Made by a program: the position numbers and the translations under genes. The notes beneath the pieces were generated by a model. That model was given only the letters and a program-made list of their open reading frames with translations, was not told the origin of the DNA and ran no database searches. DNA of 64,000 nt from Acinetobacter wuhouensis (GTDB lineage Bacteria; Pseudomonadota; Gammaproteobacteria; Pseudomonadales; Moraxellaceae), in contig NZ_CP031716.1 of assembly GCF_001696605.3 (NCBI RefSeq), positions 1,922,001-1,986,000 of the forward strand. Reading direction: 5' to 3'. Shown here one piece after another: positions 19,109 through 28,982 of the stretch. Positions within the stretch are counted from its first letter, which is position 1. Each line of letters begins with the position of its first letter.

Positions 19109-19390
19109 TTGAATGAAAAACATCGCGGCAAACTTAGTGCTCAATCAGATTCAGATCATATACGTGAGTTAAATCTACTCTCACCCAATAAAAGTAAATT
19201 TATACGCTTATTACAACACCAATTTACTGAACATCATCTAATCATTAACAATCGACGTTTTTATGTTGTTGATTGGGATAATTACCCTATTGTTATCTTT
19301 GAATACCGAGATGGTACGCAAGCGATGAAATTGCAAGACCAAGACGATGGTTTGCCATTATTTTTTGTACAAAGCCATTCTTTCGAGTGA
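19109..19390 (+). CDS. hypothetical protein or gene remnant, 93 aa
   Basis: I do not recognise it. The frame starts at a TTG and is in fact open further upstream from 19070 (CSTYETRHVYLSL...), so the start is not defined and the 5' part may be lost. The protein is hydrophilic with a compact section RRFYVVDWDNYPIVIFEYRDG that looks like real coding sequence; no signal peptide or membrane segment is seen. It is an orphan between a LysR gene and kdpE in very AT-rich DNA, suggesting a horizontally acquired or decaying gene. Confidence 0.4.
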   Translation: MNEKHRGKLSAQSDSDHIRELNLLSPNKSKFIRLLQHQFTEHHLIINNRRFYVVDWDNYPIVIFEYRDGTQAMKLQDQDDGLPLFFVQSHSFE

Positions 19391-19499
19391 ATCTATTGAA
19401 AGTGACAAAAACAAGCCTATAAATTAGTGCTTAAGCATTGATTATGTTAAATAAACTAACACTCAATATTTAACTCATTAATATTAATAATAAGTTCTA

Positions 19500-20219
19500 C
19501 TACACCAAAACATTTAAAAACCTTAAACCAATACCTGGCTCGGTCACAATATATTTAGGATGTACAGCATTATCATTCAATTTAGCTCTTAGTTTAGCAA
19601 CTAGAATTCGTAAATAATGCGTGTCTTCCTGATGTGTCGGCCCCCATAACTCCTTTAGAATTTGAGGTTGAGTCAATAATTGACCTTTATGTTGAGCCAA
19701 TAGACTGAGTAATTGATATTCCTTTCGGGTTAAAGTCACTAAATTCTGTTCTAAAAATACCTGACGTTGAGCAAAATCAATTTTGAGTACACCATCATCA
19801 AAAATAGCTGATTCAACTGCAACATGTTGATATTGCCGAAGTAAGACACGTATTCTTGCCATTAACTCTTGTACACTAAATGGTTTAGTCACATAGTCAT
19901 TCGCACCAGCATCAAGTAGTTTTACTTTTTCAACTTCATCCGCACGTACAGAAAGTACAATCACTGGAGTTTTTGACCATGTTCGCAATTCTTCAAGAAC
20001 ATCAAACCCATCTAAATCAGGTAATCCAAGATCCAGTATAATTAAATCAGCACCTTGCAATGCCAATAATTCTAAGCCTTTTTGCCCATTTTCAGCCAAT
20101 AAAGTTTTATAGCCTTGTGCTCTAAGTGCTATATCTAAAAATTTACGAATCTGTGTTTCATCATCAATAATTAAAATATGCGTCGTTGAACTGACTGTAG
20201 CATTTTTCTCAGACATCAT
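19500..20219 (-). CDS. kdpE: KdpE response regulator, 239 aa
   Basis: A receiver domain (ILIIDDETQIRKFLDIAL; phosphoacceptor Asp in LIILDLGLPDLDG; VTKPFSVQEL) is joined to an OmpR-type winged helix (LTRKEYQLLSLLAQHKGQLLTQPQILKELWG, YLRILVAKLRAKL). KdpE, phosphorylated by KdpD, turns on the kdpFABC operon when potassium is low. The ATG at 20216 is equally possible as the start. It follows kdpD by 56 bases on the same strand. Confidence 0.93.
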   Translation of the reverse strand: MMSEKNATVSSTTHILIIDDETQIRKFLDIALRAQGYKTLLAENGQKGLELLALQGADLIILDLGLPDLDGFDVLEELRTWSKTPVIVLSVRADEVEKVKLLDAGANDYVTKPFSVQELMARIRVLLRQYQHVAVESAIFDDGVLKIDFAQRQVFLEQNLVTLTRKEYQLLSLLAQHKGQLLTQPQILKELWGPTHQEDTHYLRILVAKLRAKLNDNAVHPKYIVTEPGIGLRFLNVLV

Positions 20220-20275
20220 TATTCCTCACAAACACAGATAACCAATTAAAATCAATAATTTAGATAAGTTTAAAT

Positions 20276-22924
20276 TTATATAATCTGTTGAATTGGCAAT
20301 ATAATTCGGATACAAGTTCCATGATTATTCTTTGCTGATGATGCACTAATTTTCCCCATATGTGCACCAATAATCGCTTTAACAATGGTTAAACCCAATC
20401 CTGTACCATATTGCCCACGATCACCTCGTTCCATAGTATAAAACATATCAAAAATCCGATCTCGCTCATCCTCTGGAATCCCCTGTCCTTGGTCGCTAAT
20501 CGCTATTTCAATTTCATTATCACCGACTTGCATTACATCAACAATCACAGCTTGCTGTTCAGGTGAAAATTTTGCTGCATTTTCTAAAACATTAAAAATT
20601 GCTTGCTCGATTAATGCCGCATGCACAAATAGACTTAAACTTTGCTCAGGTAAATGCACTTCAATCACGGCGTGTGGCATATAGCGTTGTAATCGTCGAA
20701 CAGCTGAACCGACTAATTCATCTACACCAATCCAATCGCGCTTTAAACTTAAACCTTCATGACCTAAACGTGTCATATCAAGTAAATTTTGGATATAACG
20801 GTCTAAACGCTCACCTTCCAAACGAATCGCTTCCAAAAGACTAGCTTGATCTTGTTCATCCATAGCATGCCGATAATGCGTCAATGTATCCGCAGCACCA
20901 ATCATTGACGCGAGTGGTGAACGTAGATCATGTGAAACTGAGGATAAGAGTGCTGAACGCAATTTTTCAGTTTCTGAACTGACATTGGCGACCTCTAAAG
21001 CTTTGGTTAGTTGCGTCCTATAGATGGCTTGTGCAATATACTCGACCATTGCTTCCGCTAAACGCTTTTGCTCATTTCCGAGATGCGCTGGTGCATGTAA
21101 AAACTGAATACCGATCACCCCTAAACATTGTTTAGATGCAAGTAGAGGTAAAAACCACCACGCATTTTCAGTCAACGTCTGAGTAAAACGACCTGAAGGT
21201 TGTAAATTTTTAAATGTCCATTCAGCTGAAATCCGCTCTTTATCACTGAGTTGTTTTAAGACATCTTTACCATCTGAAGCTTCTGGACAATATAACCATA
21301 CTTGCGCTTTTAAATTTTTACTTAGACTGCTACTTGCAATTTCTTGTACTTGCTTGAGATCCACAGCAACCGAAAGCTTTTGCCCTAAATCTTGCATGAT
21401 ACTGTTATAGCTATTGGCTGCTTTCAACGCTGTCACTTGTTCACGGAGACGCGATGCTAAACGACTAGCAATCAGTGCTGCACCAAGAAAAGCCACGACC
21501 GTGATCACACCTTGATGTGCTGAAATTTGCAAAGTAAATTTAGGTGAAATAAAGAAAAAATTATAGGCTAAGAAAAATAAAAGCGCTGAAAATACTGCAG
21601 CCACCATTCGAGTTTTAGAAGCAACAAATACCACAGCGGTTATAAAAATAACTGAAAGCTCTTCAATACCAAGATATTTTTCTCCTAAACTTGCGATGAT
21701 AATACTGATTGCTGTAGTCAGTACCACATACAGACTTTCTCTGAAGGTTAAGAAAGCCCCTTGTCGTTGAAAAAAATGCCGCGGTCTTGATTCTGATGCA
21801 ATAGGTACGATACTCAGTTCAAAACTTGGTTGATACTTTAAAATTTGTTCAAGCAAATTAGGTTTAAAGCTAAACCATGTGTTACGTGATTGAATTTGTG
21901 CTAATACAAGTGTGGAAATTCCATGATCTATAACATAATCAAATAATGTACGAGCATGTTGTTGACCATATAAAATTTCTGTCATACCGCCCATTTGACG
22001 AGTCAAATTGAAAGCATTTTCAATCTCTCGGCTTTGTACATTTTCTGATTGTTGTATATTGGATTCTTGAGAAAATGTCACCACACTCCAATTTGCCAAA
22101 CGATTTTCAGCAATACGACAGCCTATCCGAACCAATGCCTCCGCATGACCATTACCTTCAATCAGCACCAAAATATGATTTTTTAATGGAATTGGTGCAA
22201 TCCCCTGAACCGCAAAACTTTCCCGTACATCACTATCCACATGACTAGCGACGGTTTGCATCGCCAATTCACGTAAAGCAGTAAGATTGGAATGATTAAA
22301 AAATCGTTGTAATGCCTGTTCTGCTTGCTCTGGTATATAGACTTTACCTTGATTCAACCGTTCCAATAATTCATTGACTGGTAAATCAATCAAGCGAATA
22401 TCACGAATCCGTTCAAATACTCGATCGGGTACAGTTTCAGATACACGAATTCCTGTAATTTGATACACCACATCATTCAAGCTTTCTAAATGCTGAATAT
22501 TCATTGTGGTAAAAACATCAATACCAGCATCTAATAATTCATTGATGTCTTGCCAACGCTTTTCATGCCGACTATTTGGCATATTGGTATGAGCAAACTC
22601 ATCAACAAGTACAATACTGGGCTTTTTCTCCAATACGGCGTCCAAATCCATTTCTTCCAAAGAATGCCCTTGATATTCAATGACCTTTCGAGGAATAACC
22701 GTTAAGCCCGCTATTAAGTTTTCAGTCTCACTCCGACCATGTGTTTCCACATAACCGATAACAATATTACTTCCTTGTAATGCCAATTCATGTGCACGAG
22801 CCAACATTGCAAACGTTTTACCCACACCCGGTGCTGCACCTAAAAAAATCGTCAATCGCCCAGATTGGTAACGCTGTGTATGTTGTAATAAGACATCAGC
22901 TTTGTTGCTTCGTTGGTCAGTCAT
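20276..22924 (-). CDS. kdpD: KdpD sensor histidine kinase, 882 aa
   Basis: The order is as in full-length KdpD: an N-terminal KdpD domain with the Walker A GAAPGVGKT, a universal-stress-like domain, four membrane helices (about residues 390-490), a GAF-like domain, a HisKA domain with the phosphoacceptor His in SSVSHDLRSPLASMIG, and an ATPase with NVLENAAKFSP and DQGQGIPEDER. It senses low potassium or turgor and phosphorylates KdpE. It is separated from kdpC by 492 bases holding a repeat, so the kdpABC-kdpDE unit is interrupted. Confidence 0.95.
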   Translation of the reverse strand: MTDQRSNKADVLLQHTQRYQSGRLTIFLGAAPGVGKTFAMLARAHELALQGSNIVIGYVETHGRSETENLIAGLTVIPRKVIEYQGHSLEEMDLDAVLEKKPSIVLVDEFAHTNMPNSRHEKRWQDINELLDAGIDVFTTMNIQHLESLNDVVYQITGIRVSETVPDRVFERIRDIRLIDLPVNELLERLNQGKVYIPEQAEQALQRFFNHSNLTALRELAMQTVASHVDSDVRESFAVQGIAPIPLKNHILVLIEGNGHAEALVRIGCRIAENRLANWSVVTFSQESNIQQSENVQSREIENAFNLTRQMGGMTEILYGQQHARTLFDYVIDHGISTLVLAQIQSRNTWFSFKPNLLEQILKYQPSFELSIVPIASESRPRHFFQRQGAFLTFRESLYVVLTTAISIIIASLGEKYLGIEELSVIFITAVVFVASKTRMVAAVFSALLFFLAYNFFFISPKFTLQISAHQGVITVVAFLGAALIASRLASRLREQVTALKAANSYNSIMQDLGQKLSVAVDLKQVQEIASSSLSKNLKAQVWLYCPEASDGKDVLKQLSDKERISAEWTFKNLQPSGRFTQTLTENAWWFLPLLASKQCLGVIGIQFLHAPAHLGNEQKRLAEAMVEYIAQAIYRTQLTKALEVANVSSETEKLRSALLSSVSHDLRSPLASMIGAADTLTHYRHAMDEQDQASLLEAIRLEGERLDRYIQNLLDMTRLGHEGLSLKRDWIGVDELVGSAVRRLQRYMPHAVIEVHLPEQSLSLFVHAALIEQAIFNVLENAAKFSPEQQAVIVDVMQVGDNEIEIAISDQGQGIPEDERDRIFDMFYTMERGDRGQYGTGLGLTIVKAIIGAHMGKISASSAKNNHGTCIRIILPIQQII

Positions 22925-23102
22925 AGATTTCTGCTATATGTGTTGAATTTTAAAACAACGTAAATCTTTTTATTCGAACAACTTTTCCCTTTTCCAAAGG
23001 GTGAGAAGTATTACTTCGGAAGAGGGAGTTTACTTAAGTAATAGATATTACAGATTTGAAAAATAAAGTATTCATTTTTCAAATTTTATTAATGTTTCTC
23101 AG

Positions 23103-23299
23103 CGGAGTCTTACATCAGAAATTTCAATTTAGGGATTAGCCTTCGGCTCGAGGTACTTTTGTTTCGGCAAAAGTACCCAAAACCATTGTCATCCGCAAAA
23201 CTCGTCTACTTCCGTCATGTTATTTAATACATCGCAAAAACATATCTGATTAAAAGTAGTCCTGCCTCAAACACGTTGCGGATGACGTTATCGCGTATC
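23103..23299. repeat. structured intergenic repeat, copy 1 (between kdpC and kdpD)
   Basis: This 197-base block runs from CGGAGTCTTAC to CGCGTATC and matches the block at 30590-30783. It holds two hairpins: stem 1 is GGTACTTTTG (23152-23161) with CAAAAGTACC (23168-23177) around the loop TTTCGG; stem 2 is GTCATCCGCAA (23188-23198) with TTGCGGATGAC (23276-23286). Compared with copy 2, five base pairs differ with both partners changed. Looser similarity seems to extend upstream to about 23025. The rest of the 492-base gap (22925-23416) has no gene. Confidence 0.85.
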
Positions 23300-23416
23300 C
23301 AATATTATTGAGAAGCAAAAGTTGCTCTTAGGTTACTACGTAAAATCAGTTAAGTTAAATAAGCGCCCAAATCCCTATTTTAAAACTGTGATTAAATAAT
23401 CTTTTTTAATTATCCA

Positions 23417-24019
23417 TCACTTCCCTACACGATCTAAAGCCAAATTCAACTCAAGTACATTCACGCGTGCCTGACCCAAAATTCCAAAAGTCGGCTGAAC
23501 CGTTTGTTCCTGTACTAGTTTTATCACATCTTGATCTGCAAGATGCCGCGCTTGAGCAACACGGTTCACTTGAATCATTGCCGATTGCACACTAATTTCA
23601 GGATCAATCCCACTACCTGAAGCAGTGACTAAATCTGCAGGAATTTTTGATGGATCAATCTGTTCCTGAGCAGAGATTTTATTCAACCGTTCATTGATGA
23701 TTTTATTCAATTCTGGATTCGTTCTCGCCATATTACTACCAGCCATCGCCATTGGATCATAATTGGCAGCAGATGGTCGAGGATGGAAATATTGCGCTTG
23801 AGTAAACGGCTGAGCCACCAAACGTGAACCGACAATTTGATTATTTTCAATCATCATACTGCCATTGGCTTGATCTGGAAATATTGTCTGTCCAAACCCC
23901 GTAGCTACACTACTATAAATAAAGCCACATAAGCCCAGTGCAATAACCGTTAATCCTAAAGAACCACGTACTAACTCAGCCATTGATGAATCAATGAGTT
24001 GATTATTTTCAATATTCAT
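23417..24019 (-). CDS. kdpC: KdpC subunit of the K+-transporting ATPase, 200 aa
   Basis: One N-terminal membrane helix (LTVIALGLCGFIYSSVATG) is followed by the KdpC periplasmic domain with FPDQANGSMMIENNQIVGSRLVAQPF, FHPRPSAANYDPMAMAGSNM and SGSGIDPEISVQSAMIQVNRVAQAR. KdpC assists KdpB and KdpA in high-affinity ATP-driven potassium uptake. I chose the ATG at 24019 (MNIENNQL) because GAGG lies nine bases upstream; the longer TTG-started frame to 24034 is unlikely. It starts 18 bases after the kdpB stop. Confidence 0.93.
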   Translation of the reverse strand: MNIENNQLIDSSMAELVRGSLGLTVIALGLCGFIYSSVATGFGQTIFPDQANGSMMIENNQIVGSRLVAQPFTQAQYFHPRPSAANYDPMAMAGSNMARTNPELNKIINERLNKISAQEQIDPSKIPADLVTASGSGIDPEISVQSAMIQVNRVAQARHLADQDVIKLVQEQTVQPTFGILGQARVNVLELNLALDRVGK

Positions 24020-24037
24020 TTTTATCATCCTCAATAA

Positions 24038-26071
24038 TTAAAGTGACAAGAGTGGACTAATCAGAAGATCAATCGCTTTGATCGCTACGAATGGTAATAC
24101 GACCCCACCAACCCCATAAATCAACATATTACGGCGCAATAATTGTGTAGATGTTGAAGGTTTAAATTTCACACCACGCAGTGCAATTGGAATAAGCATC
24201 GGAATAATAATCGCGTTAAAAATCAATGCTGAAAGAATCGCACTTTCTGGACTTCCCAATTGCATAACATTCAACACATGCATTTGAGGAATCGCAGCTA
24301 CGAATAAAGCAGGCAGAATAGCGAAGTATTTGGATACATCATTGGCCAAAGAGAATGTAGTCAATGCGCCACGTGTAATTAACTGCTGTTTGCCGATTTC
24401 AACCACAGCCAATAATTTGGTTGGGTCAGAATCCAAATCCACCATATTGCCTGCTTCTTTGGCTGCTTGCGTACCTGAGTTCATCGCTAAACCAATATCT
24501 GCTTGTGCCAAAGCGGGTGCATCATTGGTACCATCCCCCACCATTGCCACCAAATGCCCTTTGTTCTGTTCAGTACGAATACAGCTTAATTTATCTTCTG
24601 GTTTCGCTTCGGCAATATAATCATCCACACCTGCTTCAGCTGCAATCGCAGCCGCAGTCAAAGGATTATCGCCTGTCACCATGACCGTTTTAATCCCCAT
24701 TTCACGTAAGCGAGCAAACTTTTCTTTGATGCCTTGTTTAATTACATCTGAAAGTTCAATCACACCGAGAATATTTTGATCTTTTGCAACCACAAGCGGT
24801 GTCGCACCTTTAGAGGCCACTTGTTCAACACGGGTTTTTAATTCAGCATGATGTTCAATATGTTGTGATGTAAATTTTAAAATGGCATCCAAAGCACCTT
24901 TACGGATCTGATGCCCATCTGACAAATTCACGCCTGAAATTCGCGTTGCTGCATTAAACGCAATAAACTCAGCTTGTGTAGGTTCAATAATCCGTTCACC
25001 TTGATCTTTTGCCAAAGCCACGACTGACTTACCTTCTGGTGTTGGATCTGCCAATGACGTCAATACAGCGGCCTGACGTAATTCTGTCTCAGTGACACCT
25101 GTCACTGGATAAAATGCGGTTGCTTGACGATCGCCATAAGTAATTGTTCCTGTTTTATCGAGCAGTAATACATCTACATCGCCTGCAACTTCCACAGCCT
25201 TACCTGATTTAGCAATCACATTGGCTTTTAAAGCACGATTCATCCCTGCAATACCAATCGCAGGTAATAAACCGCCAATCGTAGTTGGAATTAAACACAC
25301 CAATAGCGCCACCAATAGAATTGGATTGATTTCAATATCTAAGAAATGACCAATAAAAGGCAAACTCACGACAACAACAATAAAAGTCACAGTCATCACG
25401 GTGAGTAAAATCCCCAAAGCAATTTCATTGGGTGTTTTTTGGCGATTTGAACCTTCAACCAAGGCAATCATACGATCAAGAAAACTATTGCCTGATTCAG
25501 CAGTCACTTGCACGATGATGCGATCTGTCAATACTTTTGTGCCGCCAATCACCCCTGATTTATCCGTTCCTGCTTCACGAAGTACGGGTGCAGATTCACC
25601 TGTTACTGCTGCTTCATTGATTGTGGCAAAGCCTTGAATAATTTCACCATCGGCAGGAATCAATTCTCCTGCACGGACTTCAATCAAATCATTCATTTTT
25701 AAAGAAGCTGCAGGAATTTGCGTACCTTCAGCATCTTTTTGAGAAGTTAAGCGTCGTGCTGTTAAATTTTGACGTGCTTGACGTAAGGATGATGCTTGTC
25801 CACGACCTTTCGCCTCTGCAACTGCTTCTGCATAATTAGCGAATAAAACGGTGATAAACAAAACTAAGGTCACTAACAAGCCAAATACCAAACTTGCATA
25901 GCCCATCAAAGTACTGACCAAAGTAATGATTGTTCCCAACCACACAATAGCCATAACTGGGTTTTTCATCACATGTTGCGGTAACAATTTGATGAAGGCA
26001 TTTTTCCATGCCTCACTTTGCAATAAAGTTGAAGCGATGCTGTTTTGAGAAGATTGATTTGAATGATTCAT
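24038..26071 (-). CDS. kdpB: KdpB, P-type ATPase subunit of the K+ transporter, 677 aa
   Basis: The phosphorylation loop LLLDKTGTITYG, the actuator AVTGESAPVLRE, the nucleotide domain KGATPLVVAK and the hinge [21 protein letters not shown] are all present, with the membrane segments typical of KdpB. It hydrolyses ATP to drive potassium import by KdpA. The ATG at 26071 is favoured over a GTG at 26080 because AAGG sits nine bases before it. It begins 11 bases after the kdpA stop. Confidence 0.95.
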   Translation of the reverse strand: MNHSNQSSQNSIASTLLQSEAWKNAFIKLLPQHVMKNPVMAIVWLGTIITLVSTLMGYASLVFGLLVTLVLFITVLFANYAEAVAEAKGRGQASSLRQARQNLTARRLTSQKDAEGTQIPAASLKMNDLIEVRAGELIPADGEIIQGFATINEAAVTGESAPVLREAGTDKSGVIGGTKVLTDRIIVQVTAESGNSFLDRMIALVEGSNRQKTPNEIALGILLTVMTVTFIVVVVSLPFIGHFLDIEINPILLVALLVCLIPTTIGGLLPAIGIAGMNRALKANVIAKSGKAVEVAGDVDVLLLDKTGTITYGDRQATAFYPVTGVTETELRQAAVLTSLADPTPEGKSVVALAKDQGERIIEPTQAEFIAFNAATRISGVNLSDGHQIRKGALDAILKFTSQHIEHHAELKTRVEQVASKGATPLVVAKDQNILGVIELSDVIKQGIKEKFARLREMGIKTVMVTGDNPLTAAAIAAEAGVDDYIAEAKPEDKLSCIRTEQNKGHLVAMVGDGTNDAPALAQADIGLAMNSGTQAAKEAGNMVDLDSDPTKLLAVVEIGKQQLITRGALTTFSLANDVSKYFAILPALFVAAIPQMHVLNVMQLGSPESAILSALIFNAIIIPMLIPIALRGVKFKPSTSTQLLRRNMLIYGVGGVVLPFVAIKAIDLLISPLLSL

Positions 26072-26082
26072 TGTATTCACCC

Positions 26083-27807
26083 TTAACCTTGTACCAATAA
26101 CAATTGATCAGCAATTGGCCCCAAGACAAGCACTGGCATAAATTGTAATAAAGTCAACATCACCACGATCGCAATCAAAGTCAGTGCAAATGTTGGTGTT
26201 TCGACTTTTAAACTCCCACTACTTTCAGGTGTTTGGCGTTTGGCTGCCAAACGTGTTGCGATCCATAATGGAATAATGAGCGTCGGGAAACGTCCAAGGA
26301 GTAAAGCAATTGCACAGCTGACATTCCACCATACGGTATTGTCAGATAAGCCCTCAAAACCTGAACCATTGTTGGCAAATGCAGAAACATATTCATATAA
26401 AATTTGCGAAATGCCGTGATATTGCGGATTACTATTTCCTGTCAATTCAGGAAAAAACAATGCAATCGAACTTAAGCCAAGAATAGTGATGGGCTGAATC
26501 AAAATCACCACAGCCAGTAATTTGATTTCACCAGCTTCGATTTTTCGGCCAAATAACTCAGGAGTACGACCTGTCATTAAGCCTGCAATGAAAACGGCTA
26601 AAAATAGATAGATCATAAATTGCTGTAAACCACAGCCAATTCCGCCCCAAATTGCATTGATCAACATATTTGACAATTCAATCAATCCAGTCAGTGGCGC
26701 AGAAGAATCATGCATCATATTGACTGAACCATTATTCACTTGTGTGGTGATTGCCGCCCAAATCGCGGAAGATGTTTCACCCAAACGAACTTCTTTCCCT
26801 TCCATTGCTGAAAGTAAGGTTGAAGTTGAAGATAAACTTTCTGACCAAATCGCACTGCTTGCAGAAATAACTGACATCAACAGCATCGAAGCAAAGACAA
26901 AACCTGCAAATTTGGCACGTTGGGTAAAAAAGCCCAACATGAATATGACTGAAACAGGAATCAACAGAATTGCCATCATTTCTAAGAAATTTGACAATGG
27001 CGTTGGATTTTCTAAAGGAACTGTGCTGTTTGGTCCATACCAACCGCCACCATTACTTCCCAATTGTTTAATCGCCACCATTGGTGCAACTGGGCCTAAA
27101 GGAATTTTTTGAGTTTTTAATTCACTGGTTTGGTCGATAACTTGAACTTCTGGTCCAGCTTGAAAGGTAGATGGTACACCTTGACTTGTGAGCAATAATG
27201 ACCAAATCATGCATAACGGAATGAGAAAACGAAATGTCGGACGAATCACATCTGCCCAGTAATTCCCTACATTGATCTGTTGCACTTTATTATTAAAACT
27301 TGCTTGTTGGTCATTTTCAGATAATGCATTCGATTGTTTATAAAATAATGCTCGAACTGTAGCAACGACCATTGCCAACCCCATCATCGGAGTAATGATC
27401 TGCAAACCGACAATACCCACCATTTGTGATAAATAGGACAATTGTGCCTGTCCTGAATAATGTTGTTGGTTGGTATTGGTTAAAAATGAAATCATGGTAT
27501 GCAATGCCAAATCCCATGACATATTTGGTGCATGGTTTGGGTTCAGTGGTAAACTGGCTTGAACCATAAACAGCACCCAAGTGATCAACCCAATCACCAT
27601 ACAACTCATCACAAAACTCAACGTATAGGTTTTGACATTCATACCTCGTTTTGGATTTGTACCTAAAACAGCATAAATGGGTTTTTCAATCCAATTGAAT
27701 AGTGGATCGACTTTCATCTGTTCATTGCGCATCACTGCGGCAAGATATTTACCCAAGGGATAAGCCAAAATGATCACTATGGCTAAAAGTAAAATAAACT
27801 CTAGCAT
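26083..27807 (-). CDS. kdpA: KdpA, K+-binding and translocating subunit, 574 aa
   Basis: The chain is strongly hydrophobic with the selectivity-filter-like loops of the potassium-channel superfamily, such as SFLTNTNQQHYSGQ, GSNGGGWYGPNS and AFANNGSGFEGLSDN. KdpA carries potassium across the inner membrane in the KdpFABC complex. AGGAG lies eight bases before the ATG. It is the first gene of the operon: I found no kdpF-like small hydrophobic frame in the preceding bases. Confidence 0.95.
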   Translation of the reverse strand: MLEFILLLAIVIILAYPLGKYLAAVMRNEQMKVDPLFNWIEKPIYAVLGTNPKRGMNVKTYTLSFVMSCMVIGLITWVLFMVQASLPLNPNHAPNMSWDLALHTMISFLTNTNQQHYSGQAQLSYLSQMVGIVGLQIITPMMGLAMVVATVRALFYKQSNALSENDQQASFNNKVQQINVGNYWADVIRPTFRFLIPLCMIWSLLLTSQGVPSTFQAGPEVQVIDQTSELKTQKIPLGPVAPMVAIKQLGSNGGGWYGPNSTVPLENPTPLSNFLEMMAILLIPVSVIFMLGFFTQRAKFAGFVFASMLLMSVISASSAIWSESLSSTSTLLSAMEGKEVRLGETSSAIWAAITTQVNNGSVNMMHDSSAPLTGLIELSNMLINAIWGGIGCGLQQFMIYLFLAVFIAGLMTGRTPELFGRKIEAGEIKLLAVVILIQPITILGLSSIALFFPELTGNSNPQYHGISQILYEYVSAFANNGSGFEGLSDNTVWWNVSCAIALLLGRFPTLIIPLWIATRLAAKRQTPESSGSLKVETPTFALTLIAIVVMLTLLQFMPVLVLGPIADQLLLVQG

Positions 27808-28186
27808 GATATTTCTCCTGATTTCGTATGATCTAAAGGAGAAAATCTACAATCGCTATGATTTTTAAATTGTGGTACAAAGCATAATTTTGGATGCTGT
27901 ACTGGTAGATGCACTATGGATTTAGCGCTCATCTTTTTTCATCCTAAACATTGGGATATTCCATGTCTAAGTATGTGAAAGATGCCCGTAAACTCTCTAT
28001 TCTCACCTGAGTATTTGGCGTAAAATTTGCGTAAAATTTATTGAATATTATAATTTTGGAAATGATCTAAGATGTGATTGATCAGCTCAAGACCCGATTG
28101 AATTATGATTTTATTCATATATAAAAATAAAGAATGCATTACTTCACGTATATAATACGATACAACTGATGTTTTAATCTTTTGAA
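27808..28186. promoter_or_regulatory. divergent promoter region of kdpA and the DUF1826 gene
   Basis: This 379-base gap must hold the KdpE-controlled kdp promoter on the minus strand and the promoter of the DUF1826 gene on the plus strand. On the plus side TATAAT (28151-28156) is an exact -10 hexamer and lies inside the 13-base dyad CGTAT-ATA-ATACG (28147-28159), which could be an operator. No other gene or repeat is seen. Confidence 0.5.
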
Positions 28187-28885
28187 ATGACAAATACGAT
28201 TTATAGCAACGAACAAGTGGGTATGGTTTCTACATTTTCTGAATTGGTAGATTCAAAATTTCATGACGAAATGAACGCGATTTGTTGGTCTAGAAATTTA
28301 CAGGGTGATTTTAAAGAAATTGTGAATAAACTAGAATTAAAAGAAAATATTACAGAGGTTTCTAGAGAAGATTTATTGGCACTTAATCTTTCAGAACATG
28401 GGCAATTAGCCAGAGCAACTATTTTAAATGATATACAACAACTAGCTGATTTTGGTGCTTCACCTAGCCTAAATTTATTGAAATGCTATGAGCGTGATGA
28501 TGAATTTGACTTTATTTCAACGGATGTTTATTCATTTCACGTTGACCGATCACCCATTGAAACAGACACCTTTTTATGTACCTATTACGGCGCATCCAGT
28601 GATATTTTGCCCAATGATCAGACTGTGCAAAAGATTTTAATTCCTGAAATTAGAGAAAAATTAAAAGAGCTTTATGATGGTGCTGAAACAGGTTTTGAAG
28701 ATTTCTTAGCAGAATATTTTTTTGATTTACATTATCAAGCAAAGCCAGAAGCTACCCCGACCAATTTAGGTTTAGGACATCTTTGGAAATTGGCTGTTGA
28801 TCATCCAACCCAACAAGTTTTACCTTGTATACATCGAGCACCGATTGAAAATGAAGGTGAATATCGGTTGTTATTAATTTGCTAA
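28187..28885 (+). CDS. DUF1826 family protein, 232 aa
   Basis: The order of conserved pieces fits DUF1826: an early NAICWSRNL, a middle FHVDRSPIETDTFLCTYYGASSDILP, and an end with LPCIHRAPIENEGEYRLLLIC. The Cys, His and Asp residues in these pieces suggest metal binding, but no catalytic role is known to me. In other proteobacteria DUF1826 genes often sit in zinc-starvation (Zur) loci; no other zinc gene is seen here. It is cytoplasmic by sequence, a single gene, convergent with the TSUP exporter. Confidence 0.75.
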   Translation: MTNTIYSNEQVGMVSTFSELVDSKFHDEMNAICWSRNLQGDFKEIVNKLELKENITEVSREDLLALNLSEHGQLARATILNDIQQLADFGASPSLNLLKCYERDDEFDFISTDVYSFHVDRSPIETDTFLCTYYGASSDILPNDQTVQKILIPEIREKLKELYDGAETGFEDFLAEYFFDLHYQAKPEATPTNLGLGHLWKLAVDHPTQQVLPCIHRAPIENEGEYRLLLIC

Positions 28886-28931
28886 AAATTTTATATTTTA
28901 AAGAATTAACTTCAATGCTTTAACCATTAAA

Positions 28932-28954
28932 AAAACCTACATGACGTAGGTTTT
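28932..28954. terminator. bidirectional terminator between DUF1826 and TSUP genes
   Basis: A nine-bp stem AAAACCTAC / GTAGGTTTT with a five-base loop has T runs on both sides between convergent genes. Confidence 0.85.
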
Positions 28955-28982
28955 ATTTTAAAGTTGATTTTATTCTGTCTAT

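Noticed and set aside
26657..27112. 151-codon open frame opposite kdpA
   Set aside because: It is antisense to conserved kdpA sequence and has no independent protein features.
27808..28186. possible kdpF upstream of kdpA
   Set aside because: I looked for a ~30-residue hydrophobic frame with a ribosome site on the minus strand and found none; only very short polar frames occur.
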